Shown here piece by piece: positions 28,026 to 41,300 of a DNA stretch of 64,000 nt. A program made the position numbers and the translations under genes. Each line of letters opens with the position of its first letter. The first letter of the stretch is position 1. Location of the stretch: the NCBI RefSeq assembly GCF_037038585.1, contig NC_092522.1:49637661-49701660 (forward strand). The letters are read 5' to 3'. This DNA comes from Patagioenas fasciata. Lineage: Eukaryota; Chordata; Aves; Columbiformes; Columbidae. A model generated the notes under the pieces. That model worked only from the letters and a program-made list of their open reading frames with translations. It was not told the DNA's origin and did not search any database.

Positions 28026-30901
28026 TTTATGTCATATATAAAAAATCATAATCACAAAACAATGCCATTACTGCATTTTATAGTTGGTTTCCAAGACCCA
28101 CCACTCAAGTACTTTGCAAAGTACTTCTTTATCTTTTTCATTTAGGACCACAGCTTTTTAAAGCATGACTGCAGCCTCACTGGCTGCATGTGACAGATGC
28201 ATTCATCTGCAACACTGCAGTAGGATTATTTACATCTTCGGAGTACAGCGCGTGTTGCAGTGACTAACAGTTATCAGAGAAATCAGTAGCACTCACTCAT
28301 TGACTTCCATGCTCAGGACTGCAACCAGGTACATAAACTCTTCTACCTTTACTCGTGTAAGCAATTCCATTCCCAAAATAAAATAAAATAAAGACACTCA
28401 GTAGAATGTCAATATTAGGAAAATACCCTTTTCTGTCTTTAACTTCTATTTATTAACTGATGTTCATTGTTTTAAACATCCGCTGAAAGCAGCTAACAGA
28501 ACTTTTCTTCCACAATTTTGCCAGACAGCCAAGTGATACATGGATGGAGATACCATTTTAGGAAGGTAAGATACTAAAAATAATGAATCAGCACTGGCAT
28601 GTTAATTTGTATAATACTAACTACATTTCTTGCAGGTTCCTGGTACCTGGGGTGTCTACCACAAATTAATTGTAGTATCTCTGTCCCTGTCTGCTGCACA
28701 CTGCCATGCTTTTCTCCTTTAGCATAAATTGTATGCAAAGCTTTTAAAAATAATAAAATCAGAGAGAAATCTGAAGAGTGTGGTGGGAGGTAAATGTAGC
28801 TGCTTTTCTTTCCAATTTAACGGATATATACTGCAATGAAAGTATTTCCAAGATAGTAGATTAGTCATTGGCAGCTTTCAGGAAAATGACGATACAATTA
28901 TATGAAACATAATTTGTCACATCATTACGCATCACTTGAAATGTTCTTTATTTGAGAATAAGAAAGGATGCTAGAGTCTTTAAAATTCAGCACCCACACA
29001 AAAGCTAAAAGTAGTTCTTCTACTCCCTAGCACCTGCATCATCCCTATTCGTATAATAACAATAAGACTGAGACAAACTTTCAGATACTCTCTCTTCATT
29101 CATCTAATGGGTCTATTAACAGTATATTATCCAAAAACTGCAGATAAAATAGTGATTACAGTTTTCACAAGAAATTATTAAATGTCATGTCTTCGTGCTT
29201 GGGAAAGGATGACAGGAAAAAGAGTTTAAAACTGTGTTTTATAAGCCTGGAAATCTTGGAATGTCAGTGACGAGAGTCAGGAAAGGAAAAGGATGAAGGG
29301 GCTTGTAGTAAAAATGAACTAAGCAATCCTAGTACAAAAATAATGGAAATGAAGAGAGCTTCGTATGACTCTTTGGAATGCCTAATTCCCTCATTGCTTT
29401 GCTAGTCTCTTCCATCTTGGAGAAACTTTATTTTGTGCACCACTGCCCCAGGTGAAGTTGGCTGTTCAGGGACAGCATGTAGAAATATCCCATGAGCCCT
29501 AACTCTGGTTTTACTGCTAACTGTCTGTAACTGAGATACTGCAGTTTCCATTTGCAAATTATTAAATTTCACAAACTTAATATTTAATTGACTATTACTT
29601 CAATAAATATGAAGAGTGTAAAGGCTCATCAATGAACAAGTTCAAGTGGAAGCATGCTTTTTATCTTCTCAAGGAACTTCATAATTAGAGCTTTTTAAAC
29701 AACCACATAAATGGCAACTGTAGGTCTTTTTAGAACAACAGAAGTCTTAGCTAATATGTAAGACTTCAGGTGTAATTCCTTTATCATGGAGTTAACATCA
29801 GAAACTAGCTAGAATTTTTATTTCAAGCATCCAGCTCATTAAATTCAAAAGATAGCTGAGCAGTAATATGACTTTATTCCTGTACCAGAATGTAGACATT
29901 TAAATATCATAACATAAGAAAACCTTTTTGATCTGATACATACAGTCATATAGTGATAGCTATTGCAAAATAGTGCCAGTGTGGTTTTATGTGGTGGGTG
30001 TATTTTTTCTGCTCTCTAGCTGAGAACACGTAGCAACTATAAACCATGCCTGCTAACACTTGACATCTCTGAGAGGGCTGGACACCATGAAATATGTCAG
30101 TCTTGAAGAGCTTTCCAAAGGGAGAGGGTGAAAGAAAGCAGAGGCAATTAGCATGCAAGGAGCCAGCCAGCAGCTGCACATGCCCACCAAGATCACCACT
30201 GAACTACTCAGGGAAGTTCTAGCAAACTCACATACTAGCCATGAATCACTGGCATGAATCACTGCTGGTCATGGGCCAGCTAGGCTCTTGGTACTGCCAG
30301 AGTTAGGTGGGGACATACAGGTCAGTCCTGCCAAAATGCTTCCTGCCCAGGACCTCTGGGGGTCTCCAGCCCATCATGCTGCTGCAGCACTACCCAACCA
30401 CATCCATCAAGCCCAGGGACTCTTCTCCAGCCCTGGCCACAGAGCAACCAGCAGAGCTTCAGTCAATGTGTCCTCACACCTGTTTGGTGAGGCGCTGGGC
30501 TCGCTCCTCACTTGAGCTCATCAGGGCAAAATTAAAGCTGTAAAATGTACATGTGAGGAATGAGACTCATTGCCGTCTTCCATCCTAAGGTGGCAAAGAG
30601 AAATGCAAGTGATAGCAGGGAGGCTTTTAGAGCTGATTTTTTTTTTTTCACTAAGTCATAAGTTGTAAGGAGCCATTGAAGGAGGAATGTTGTTTTTACA
30701 AAACTGGGGACCTGTCACCTGGCCTCAGCAGTGGGGAAGGACCGAGAGACATCAGACTATGAATCCTTAATGTAAAGCAAAGTCTCTTCAAACTAATCCC
30801 GGAATGCAAATTGATTACTGTATTTAAAAAGTTAAGCTGGGGGAAAGGTAACCAAAGAGTCAGGAATCCATATTTTAAATAAATCAATAAGGGGAGGAGG
30901 T
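28026..30901. other. Intergenic, no gene recognised
   Basis: AT-rich, with a GC-richer patch at about 30,250-30,520 and a T tract near 30,640-30,650. No recognisable product in any frame. Confidence 0.6.
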
Positions 30902-31161
30902 TGTTAGAATTAGATGAATGAGATAGGTAAACTGAGGCAGGCATCGGGTAGTCTGTAAAACCTGAAGTACCCAACCAATGGGGAAGAGGGAAGGGAATTT
31001 GTGGCTGGGATTTGGGGGAAATATGGGCAGGGGCTTTTTGCCCTAGTCCATGTGTCTACCTTTAGGTAGAACACCTGGTCTTGCAAAATCATTAATAAAA
31101 TACGCTTTGCTGAGAGATCCTACCTGGGCCTATTAAATTGGCAAAGTGATAGTTTCCTACA
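30902..31161 (+). mobile_element. Probable solo LTR upstream of COG2
   Basis: A 260-bp block begins TGTTAGAATT and ends TTTCCTACA, so it has TGT/ACA termini. It contains a CCAAT motif (30975-30979) and AATAAA at 31094-31099, followed by about 60 bp of U5-like sequence; this order fits a short retroviral LTR. Against: no clear target-site duplication flanks these borders and no TATA box is obvious, so the left border may be wrong or the call mistaken. Confidence 0.4.
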
Positions 31162-31264
31162 TGAGTGACTGTGAGCAATAGATTTTTGAAGGAAACAAGA
31201 CCCTCACAGAAGACCCTGCTGAAAAGCAGAAGGATGGAGGAGATATATCACACTCTGGCTCGAT

Positions 31265-31440
31265 TCCTGTTACTCAGGACCACATGGGCACAAACTACAA
31301 TAAATTTAAATATAAGGAAAAGCTTTTTTTTGCTGTTGAGAGTGGTCAGACCCTGGCACAACTTGCCCAGAGAGGCAATACTCAAACCTCGAGGGGACAT
31401 GGACCTTGGCCACCGGCTCAGGGTTGGGGGCCTGCGCCGT
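31265..31440 (+). mobile_element. CR1 LINE fragment next to the COG2 promoter (plus orientation)
   Basis: Contains GGGCACAAACTACAA, TATAAGGAAAAGC, GTTGAGAGTGGTCAGACCC, GGCACAACTTGCCCAGAGAG and GGGGACATGGACC, matching the 3' part of avian CR1 as I know it. The usual 3' terminal repeat is missing, so the copy ends short, about 230 bp before the CpG island. Borders approximate. Confidence 0.75.
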
Positions 31441-31669
31441 ACCATCCCCTTTCCACCCCTGCAGCCCCAGGTTTCCACAGCTTGTGCCATGAGCCCTGAT
31501 GCCATTTCCCGCAGCTTCATCTGATCAGGACAGTTTGATGCACTGGGGGCCACCATGGGGCGTCAGGCACTTCAGCAGCCCAGCTCCTGACTTCACCAAG
31601 CGACAGGAACCAGAGAAGTTGCTCCGAGGAGGCTGGGCAAGACAGCTTTAAAGGCCCGTGCTTGGCGCA

Positions 31670-32340
31670 CACACATCCATCCCTCCCTTGCCGCCCCCCG
31701 TGCCATTTTGAGATTCCCGCCGTCCCCGCCCCCCCGCCTATTGTCGTCTGTAAGGGGCGCTCGGAGCCCTCCAGGGGGCGCTGTCGCGGCGGTGGGCGAA
31801 CTCTGCGCCTCTCTTGGCGCAGGTTCCGGGCTGCCTCTGTGGTGCCGTGCTGGCGGGGGCGGTGTTGCTGTGGCAGCGGCGGGTCCTGCCGCCGCGTCGG
31901 GCCTGCCGGGCCGGTCCGGTCATGGAGGCGAAGAAGATGAACCTGCCGCGGGGCCCTGAGAACCTCTGCTTTGACAAGGACGAGTTCATGAAGGTGAGTG
32001 TGCGCGGGATGCCCCGGGGCCCTCCGGGGTGTGGGAAGAGGGTTCATCGGGCGATGAGAGGGGCCCGAAGCCTTGGTTGGGATCTTTGCTCCCCGCCACG
32101 GCTTCTTCCCCGGGCAGTGAGTGTGTCACTGAAGGGACGACTCGGGCTTTTAGCAGAACAGGACGACTGCCACCTCCGCGGCTGTGTCCCAGCGGGGCTT
32201 GAGCCTGAGTGCGGCCGGGCCCAGGCCTGCCCGGGCCGGCGAGTTTGCAACCGGGTGACCTGAGTTCTCTTGTCCCGGGCCGGGTGCTGCTGTCAGCGCC
32301 GAGGGCAGGCCCCGGTCGGACTGCCTCCGAACCATACTGT
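31670..32340 (+). promoter_or_regulatory. COG2: CpG-island promoter of COG2
   Basis: This is a GC- and CpG-rich block in an otherwise AT-rich window. It spans the inferred transcription start, exon 1 and the first part of intron 1. I see no TATA box near the start. Sites visible by eye include GC boxes (31724-31730 and 31731-31738 as the reverse complement; GGGGCGG at 31856-31862), an ETS-type TTCCGG at 31824-31829, an E2F-like TTCCCGCC near 31714-31721 and a YY1-like GCCATTTT at 31702-31709. There is no ATG between 31,670 and the initiator, so no upstream ORF. This fits a housekeeping promoter, as expected for a ubiquitous Golgi factor. The exact start site is not determinable from sequence alone. 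Confidence 0.8.
31922..31993 (+). CDS. COG2: COG2 coding exon 1 (residues 1-24)
   Basis: 72 nt from the initiator ATG to AAG, with donor GTGAGT at 31994. It encodes the conserved N-terminal MNLPRGPENLCFDKDEF motif. Intron 1 (775 bp, phase 0) begins inside the CpG island and becomes AT-rich after about 32,340; nothing else was recognised in it. Confidence 0.95.
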
Positions 32341-35300
32341 ACGTGGCTTGGAAGCCAGGCTACAGATAGTCTGAAAACCAGCATTTGGGCCTCGTTGCTT
32401 GGAGAGCTTAAAGCAGTTCTTAACACTGTATTTTGGTTTCTCTTCGGTCGTTCATTTCGGTAGCGTTTTGTTGTCGGTTGGTTGGTTTGTTTGTATGCTT
32501 TTCAAAGTGTATACAGGTAACATAACCTCTCGTATTTCAGAGAGAGTGGTTTTGGTACTCCGACCCACAACCTTGTGTACTGTGGATTTATCTTAAAGAC
32601 CAAGACTTAGGAACACTGAAAACTACTCCGTTAAGTAGCCTTTTTGCCCCCTAGTGCTTCAGTTTGGTGGGCTCCCTGGCATACAGAATACTTTGTTTTT
32701 GGGGTGGGACATGTTTCTGGCTTGAACTTTTAACTTACAGCCTTCTCTCTTTCCTGTTTCATTTTCAGCCGGATTTTGATGTCGATCACTTTGTATCAGA
32801 CTGCAGGAAACGTGTGCAGTTGGAAGAGCTCAGAGAGGATCTGGAGCTCTATTACAAGCTCCTTAAAACTGCCATGGTAGAACTGATAAATAAGGACTAT
32901 GCAGATTTTGTTAATCTTTCAACAAATCTAGTAAGTGTTACTAAATTGTACTGTGTACTTCAGACTTAATGTGGTGTAGTGTTTTTTTTTATTTTTCATA
33001 TGAAAGGTATATGGCTTTTATTTTAGCATTATATTTAAGACATCTTAAACTGATCCCTTGCACTAAGAGAAGCTGAAAGACCATTCCTGTCGAACTTAGC
33101 TACTGTACAGAATTGCTGTTGGCCTGTAGAAAGTGTTTTAGATGTATGCTTTTTGTCTTGGAAAAACTAATTCATTAGAAAGTTAGACTCAAGGTCAACT
33201 TGTTTTTCAAACTGACAGTAGTTGCAAAATGGAAGGAAATAAATCATTAAAATACAATAGCAATGATACAAATAAGGCCATTCTGAAGAATTATTTTAGG
33301 AATCTATAAACAGTCAATACTGTACTTACTGTACAGTCAATACATCTTAAAAAAACCCAACCAACCTACTTGACTGAAAATTGTAATCACTTTCATATCA
33401 AAATGTCTTGTCCTCTGTGTCTCCTGCTCTTTCACTCCCATTCATCCAAGTTCCAATTATACGGGTTCTTGAAGTTTTCGCTTTGTGTGACAGGCAGCCT
33501 GATACCTTTATGCCTGTATTTGAGGTACCATATTTTTGCATTGCATTTAGAACTGGAGACTGTAAAGGGAGGTGTCTTTTCTCAGTTCTCTTTTAGTGTC
33601 TATAAAATGATAGTCTTTGTCATTAATTCACATAGCGATTTATCAAAAAAGTAATAATATTTTTCTGATAATTTCTTTAGGTTGGCATGGACAAGGCTCT
33701 TAATCAGCTTGCAGTACCCTTGGGACAGTTAAGGGAAGAAGTTATGGTATGCTCAAAACAATCATTATACACAGCTTGGTAAACTTCAGCTCACTTTCGT
33801 ATGATGTACAGACTGTCTTTTACTCATGTTAATCATTATTATAATAACCTTCTCTTTGAAAACTGATGACTTAGATTGATGGTAAAAGAGGCACTGTGTT
33901 TTTTGAAGCAGTTGTAGCAGCAGTAAATTTCAGGCAAGAGATAAAGGACTCCTTAAACGTGGACTCCTGTGAAGACTAGTCTATGGAGAAATATTGAAAC
34001 TGTTTTAATATATGAGTAACTTAAAGATGGTAGTAAATAACTCAAATGCAACACAGTCCTGTTAAGGACTTCTTTTTTTTGCTTAGTCCTGTGGCTTAAC
34101 CATAAAAGATCACCCTCTGGTGGTTCTTGTTCTGGCTCTTCCACAGTGACTTGGTCTTTAGCAAGGGGGCAATTTTTTATCATCTTGGCAGACAGTTCAA
34201 AGGGACGTTTGCTGCCCAAACATGCCTTCAGAATATCAGAGCCTTGATGTCTAAAGCTGAAAGTAGGTTCAGGTAGCAGAGAAATATTGGTTATGTGAAA
34301 AATGCTACTTAAGTCTGATTTATTAAGATCATATTGGTATTATTGCCTTTTTCTGGGTGGAAGGCAGTTTGTTCTCTGTGGGGTACTAAAAGAATACTTC
34401 TGGTTGAAATTAAGCTGTGGTGGCAGTACTTAAAGAGTTGATTATACTTTCAGTTATTTAATTTTATTTCTGGCTTTTTCACTTAGAGGGCAGTTGATGT
34501 GCTATAGCTTTTATTAGTCCTATATTTTAATTAATTTGTGTCCTGTTTTAAGTTTAGATGTTTGAGTTAAGGTTTTTTAAACCTTAAGTGGGAAGCCAGC
34601 TTTACATGCTGACTTTCTCTCTTACAGAGTCTGAAGTCATGTGTCAGTGAAGGAATTCGAGCAGTAGATGACCGGATGACTAAACAAGAAGATATTAGAA
34701 GAAAAAAGGTACAATAGATAAATTATTGCCTTGAAATGATCTTGCTTAGAATGACTTTGTTTTTACCATTAACCCAGTGGAAAAGATATTCAAGAAGTTC
34801 TAGACTGTCTAGAGGCACACTGTGTAGGATTTTGTACTTTTAAAAAGAACTTGACATTTTGGTTGACTGACTTCATTTTTTACAGGATCTGGTTGATCAC
34901 AAATCTTTATTTTACTTTATTTGCCCAAAACTTATATGCTTGATTTGGTTGGCTTTTTAAATTTGTTATTCTTGTTTCTGCTTGTAGTAGTATAGAAACT
35001 TGCTTGTTATTGATGTAATTGAAATACAGCAGTTTAATTTATAGGTGAGAGGGGACACACCAACATTTGTCTTTGTGCTTAGCTTGGAAAAAAATCAGGA
35101 ATAAGAACAGTTATTCTGCGTCTGTGACAATCTTTTGTTTGTGGGTTTTTATGGACTTAAGTGAACCATACTTCAACTGAGACATGACTCAAGTATTAAG
35201 ATGGAGTTAGTTACATCTGGGTGTGGCGGGGGGGTGTGGAAACACCAAAACCCAAAAAACAACCCCTACACCATCTAAAATATCTTCAAGGTTGTTAGGT

Positions 35301-38300
35301 AATGTAAATTGGGATTGGGGTCAGAAATGAAAAATCTTTCTTTAATTACAGATGTGTGTCCTGAGACTTATTCATGTTATTCAGTCTGTTGAGAAAATTG
35401 AGAAGATTCTACATTCCCAGGGCACAAAAGAATTGTCCTCATTAGAGGGAAACAGGTAAAAAAATACGTAACATTTAGTTTTGTTTGTAATTGATGAGAC
35501 TAACTTAATTTCCTGGTATTGTTGTAGATTAATTTACAAGCATTAGGTTATATATTTAGAAATGTAACTGATGGAATAAGTGACTGTTATTTTAGTATTT
35601 TCTCAGTTTTAGTCTTCTGCAAACCGGTCATTCACAGAACATGTGATTCAGTCTCCAAAGTTCTGAACTACTTGTAGTGCTTTCAGTAAATGTGCTTTTT
35701 AAAGTTTATGTACAATTTTTTTTTTTTTTTCTTGTAAGTCACTAATCCTGTCATGTCTGAAATACTCTCTACGGTACAATTGATTCCAATATCATTTGGA
35801 ATTAAAATGGGAAATAGCTTTTCTTGATTTCCCTGTTTACATATAACTGAAAGGACTGCTGGAAGAATACTCTAAGGCAGACAAGCCACACATGTAATAC
35901 TTTTGGTACAAGAAAGATTTGTGACAAATTCCAGTCAGACTCCCATGTTTTGTTTTTTAACATCTTCATGTAGAGCATCCTCTGCCTTTGCTGAGGAATG
36001 GAAGATGTCTTTCAGCCAGTTTGGGAGCTGATGTATGAACCATGCGCTTGAAATAGTTGACTGTGATGCAAATGCAACTTAAGGTGAAAGAAAAGACAAT
36101 TTGGTGAACCCTTTTGAACGTGAGACTGTCTTCAGTTCAGTGCACTGGATCACATCGTTGTGAATGGGGTGTAGTAGAGGAATAGGTTGATACTTAGAGG
36201 GACAAAGCTTATGCAGAGGTTTTCAGTCAGGGTGAGGCACTTTGCAGAATTACATTTGGAAGCAAGATTGTATTTGAGTGACTGAAAATTTGATTATTCA
36301 GACCTCAGAAAGGTTTCTAGAAATAGCTGTCATTAATTTTGCAATATCACAGAAAGGGGAGATAAGAAAAAAATCTGGATGTTGAAGAGCACTTACTGCA
36401 GTTTCTGAGCACTGTGTGCCTGACTTTTCCTGTGACAGTAAACAGCACTGCCAGATAGAAAACAGTGCATCATATCGCTGAAGCAAAAACTGATGTTCCT
36501 CTCAACTCCTGCTTCACACACTTTATATCTTAGTAGCTCCAAAACAACTCTAATCATGTAGTCTGTTCCAGATTATTATTGTATGATTGCAATAATTATA
36601 GTAGTACCTATCAGAATTCCACATAGTTAGCTTAAACCGCAAAAATTGAAGGATACTGTTATATATCTGCTGCAGATGAAAGGGAGTTGATTTGAAAGGA
36701 TTTGTGTATACTCATTGTGTATCCTCTCTCTTCTAGCCCACTTTTAACTGGACAGGTTTTAGAGAGGATTGCCACAGAATTTAATCAACTACAATTTCAT
36801 GCAGTGCAAAGCAAAGGAATGTCCCTTTTGGACAAAGTGAGACCAGTAAGTATTGCATGATAGCCAGCTTAACACTTGTAGGATCAAATAATATCAATAT
36901 AATTGGAAGACTAATGCCTGTTTCCACAGAGTTTTATTGAATTAATTTATGGGGGGGAAAATGGGTCATTTTTATCAGTTAACTAGAAGTATTGCTTCTT
37001 CTGATGGTTTATGCTTTGTTTGGTAACTTCTTTAAGGATTACTTAGAATAAGAACAGGAAATATGGCAGATGTTTTTGTCAGCCTAATATGTCTTGCATC
37101 TTGTCTGCTTACTGGTATTGAGGCCTAGTTCTAGAGATTTATGTTGGTTTTGTTAGCTGCAGTGTACAGACCAGACTATAAATGGAGTGTGGCTACAGAG
37201 TGACTGGCTTGAATATATTCAGGTTTGTCTTTGGTGACATTTGTTGCCTAACTGGCTGTTCAGGTTGATAGGCCCACCTCCCTAATATCCTGTTCGTAAT
37301 AACTTATCTACTATAAAAGGTGAATTGATATTTTGGTGGTGTTTCTTTTTTTTTTCCTTCTATCCATTAATTGGAGGCAGGGAACAAATTAAAACTGGTG
37401 CTTAAAGGTAGATATTATGAATATGGAGATGGGGTAAGGCTTTAACTTAGTTAATGTGGAGCTGTCATTCTTGATGGCTTTCAAGCTAGTGAGGTAGTTC
37501 ATAGTTCAAGTTTTTCACTATGTACATATGCGTGTTGGCAATATAGACATGTTTCAGATCAAGACTTTCAAGGCACCGTGTTGATTCACAGGCAGTACAA
37601 GACTGTTCCAGCCACTGAGTTATGAAACATGGATAATAACAGGAGTAAGTGTGAGCAAGAGTAGTATTCAGGGTGGGAGAACCTTACTTACTTTGTTGTG
37701 GGACTTCCTTAATGGTCCTTGTCAGGACTTCTGTCCTGTGCATGTTGTGCTAAGGGTCATCTGATCGTAGGTTTCATGACTAGTCAGCAATTGGGTTACT
37801 GACTTTGAGTATTCAGAAGAAAATTCTGTGGAATCATTTTAGGATGGATGGACACAGTACAGCACACAAAAGGTCAGAGAAGAAATTTGGCTGGTTAAAC
37901 TGGTAGTTCAGCTGTGACTACATTAATGTGTGTTGCTGAACTTACTTCAAATACAGTGTTGTAAGGGACTGTATTGGACCAGGATTATATCTGCAGGTAG
38001 TGTAGCAATGAGATGGATCTAGTGGAAGAGATGTAGCAGGATATCAGGAAAAATAGTTGGCAAAAGGGAGAATATATGTTGGCTGAAGCAGCTGTTGGGC
38101 AGAAGCCAGAAGGAATCTAATGACATGTAATTATTTTTTCCAGTGTCACTCAATGTCTTTGGTTTGCAATAATTTGAACAGTATTGCTGGGAACACACTA
38201 TTGTTTCCGTTTTTGACAGTGGAGAATAAATGCCACAGGTATCTCTGGTGACTTAATGTAAAGCTTTTGTGATTATCACACATAGTGGTTCAGTTGAACA

Positions 38301-41300
38301 AGGAACAATTATTGACCTATTTCTTCAGGATGAAGAGGACCTTAGATAAGTTACTGCATAATGTACGCGTAGAGGAAAATAATTGCATTTAAACCATATT
38401 CTAATAAGTACTGTGTTAAATAGCATCAGTAACCCATTAAGCTTATGTTAATGTCCATTTGCTGACAGTTTTCAAAACTTGTGCACCTTTCAAATGAAAG
38501 TGGAAAGCTGAGTTAGGTATTTCTGGAAGAATTTACTTCAGCAATGATGGCAAGGCTTTGCTTTTTTTAAAATTTTTATATTTTGTGTCTCTTGTGTGTA
38601 GCGTATAGCTGGAATAACAGCTATGTTGCAGCAGTCTCTGGAAGGGCTACTCTTGGAAGGTCTTCACACTTCAAATGTTGACATAATACGTCACTGTCTT
38701 CGCACTTATGCCACAATTGACAAAACACAAGATGCAGAGGCATTAGTTGGTCAAGTGCTTGTGAAGCCTTATATAGATGAGGTAAGATAAAATCAAGAAT
38801 CTTAAGAAAATGAATTGATTTCCAAACATACTTATTTTTCCTGTTAACCTCCAGCTTTCGTTAGCAGCTTCGAAATGCCTTTGTGGAGAGAGCAGGAGAA
38901 CTGAGCCTCAACACAGTGTCAATTTGTTTGTTGTTGCTATTTAAGAAAAAAGGCTGAAGGAATTCTCAGTCTGCCTGTCACCAATTTCAAGTTATATCCC
39001 GCTGAGATTCTTTTTCTTGCTTACATTTTTCCTGGAGTGAGAAATCCAAAAAACAAACCTTAAACCAAGCATATGACTGGAGTAGGACCAGGGAAGTGGA
39101 TCATATCTGGCATTTGCATTTCTCCATGGCTGGGTCAGTAGCAGGCAAATGCAGCAAAAATAGTTCTTATTGCAGTGTCCTTTTCTTCCCATTGTATGAA
39201 AAAGTAGTTTCTGCACTTCCCAACACTATCAGGACGTTAGTAAGAGCAGGAAGCCTTTGCTGTTGTTTGGTGGGAAAAATGTGTCAGAAGCCCCGTTTCT
39301 CAAATCATGAGAAACTGATTTTAGTAGACTATCAGTTTGCAGTACTAAGTAGTGATCAAATTTTCCGAAATGAGGGGACTTTCTGACATTTCTCTTGACT
39401 GCTCAGGCAGTAACCTGCTGTAAAAGTGTAGCAATCAGCAAGTCAGTCAGGTTTACTCAAATTTTCTTGCATGTCAGCACACATGCAGTTGCCATTAAAA
39501 ACACTTCTAAGGACCTACAATTGTATGATGATAGCTCTAGTTTAAAGCTTTGAGTAAAAATCTAAAAGTTCATTTTAAGATACTTGATAGTCTGCTGTGT
39601 TGGAAATTACTTGATAAAATAGGTTTGTTATGTTTTTAATGAATCCGCTGAAGTGATGTTGTTGTAACAGCGAGACTTCTTTTGACCCTTCTCATCAGTG
39701 TGTTGGGAGTTATGTCCAGGTCATGTGACGATACCGTATAATTTCAGAGGATATTTGTTCCCTACTGAGATCTGAATCAATGCACTTTTACAGTGGAATT
39801 ACGGTTGCTAACTGATTGCACTGTTGCAGGAAGTTTCCCTGGCTTTCACTGGATTGTCAGAGTATTTCATAAATGCATTAAATTCACATCCTTAAAGAAG
39901 AAATTAAACCTGACCAGCACCAGGGATATAAAGTTGTTGTTCTAAAACTCGCATCATGGATCTTTCAGCAGTATTAATTTTCTTGCTCCTCTGGGGAGAG
40001 AAAACTGTAAAGTACAAGAGCTGCCTTGGTGATTGCAAATATCCACTTGCTTGAATTTATGCATGTTGATAGAAGGCAAAACAGATCTTGCCCTCATCAT
40101 TGCCTCTGTAATACATAGCACATTTCAGTGGCTTTGAGTCCCAAGTTATGCTATTGATGTATCTTTCCCTTTGCACAGAACATCCTTGGCTGTTGGCTTA
40201 CCTGCATTTGGGATTGGACCAACAACATCTACGTTTAGAAGAAATTTTTTACTTTATTCTGAAGTTTGATTAGCTTTTTGCTAGTCACCCATATAACTTC
40301 ACAGAGTGCTTCAGGTGACAATTATGTAGATGGGAGCCAGACATGGTGGCTGACATTTAAAAGCAAGGAGCTCATTCCCGTTCTTGAACTAGTCTTGCCA
40401 GTTAGAGTGCTATATTGAAGTAATAAGTTATACTTTGAATCTATAATATAAAAACAGAATATACTGACTATCCCACTATTTGAGGTTATAGTGTTAGGAG
40501 GTTTTTGAGTGAGTAAATTGTGGGTCTTGCATTATGGTATTTCATATTCACTTTTCTGACATTTATCATTGAACTCTTCCTGGCAGGTGATTGTGGAACA
40601 GTACGTTCAATCTCATCCTAATGGCCTTCAGGCTATGTACAACAGACTATTGGAGTTTGTTCCTCATCACTGCCGTCTCTTGCGTGAAGTAACAGGGGGA
40701 GCTATTTCTAGGTAAAAAAGTTGGGGTTTCTTTTGGTTAAACTAAAGTTACAGCCAGCATCATATAGTTTTGAAATGCTTTGCATAATTAGCTTCCATGC
40801 GGAAATTACTTATCTGGCCTTTCCTGAAGATTCATAGTCATGTTTGATTTCTCTTATGTGTGCGTTTCTCCAAACAAAACAGTGAACAAGCTTTCTTGGT
40901 GTTGCGGCCACGACCTTCAGAAGGAAAAAAGAGATTCCTATATTTCAGTAATAGAACTGAGTACTGTTCGTAATACAGTGTGTCAGATACCTTGGTTTTT
41001 TTGAGTCCATGAAATGTGATTGTATGCTTCATCCAAGGAGAAGAGCATAATAAAGCGGTTAAAAAATAAAAGTTCAAAAGTTATGGGATGGTTAATGCAC
41101 ATCAGAAAAGTGGGGTTGATCCCCAGAGATTTGACTGATTTATTGCATGTGCTGGAACTACAGGTTTAATTGATTTGGGCTTCCACTGTGTTTTCCAAAA
41201 ATGCTTAATTCCTTATGGAATTAAATTGCCTGTTTTGAAGTTTAAATAATTCAGGTCTATTGAATTCTATTCATTTATTAATCTGTTTGCAGGCTGGTTA

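Noticed and set aside
31814-31921. In-frame N-terminal extension of COG2
   Set aside because: The open frame continues upstream of ATG 31922 but contains no ATG before the in-frame TAA at 31751; the apparent start at 31814 is TTG. ATG 31922 has good context and matches the family N-terminus.
31517-32047. 176-codon ATG-initiated open frame on the minus strand across the COG2 promoter and exon 1
   Set aside because: It lies in a CpG island, where stop codons are rare by composition, is Pro/Arg-rich and overlaps a real exon and CR1-adjacent sequence. No family is recognised. Minus-strand RNA with a conserved frame would be needed to revive it.
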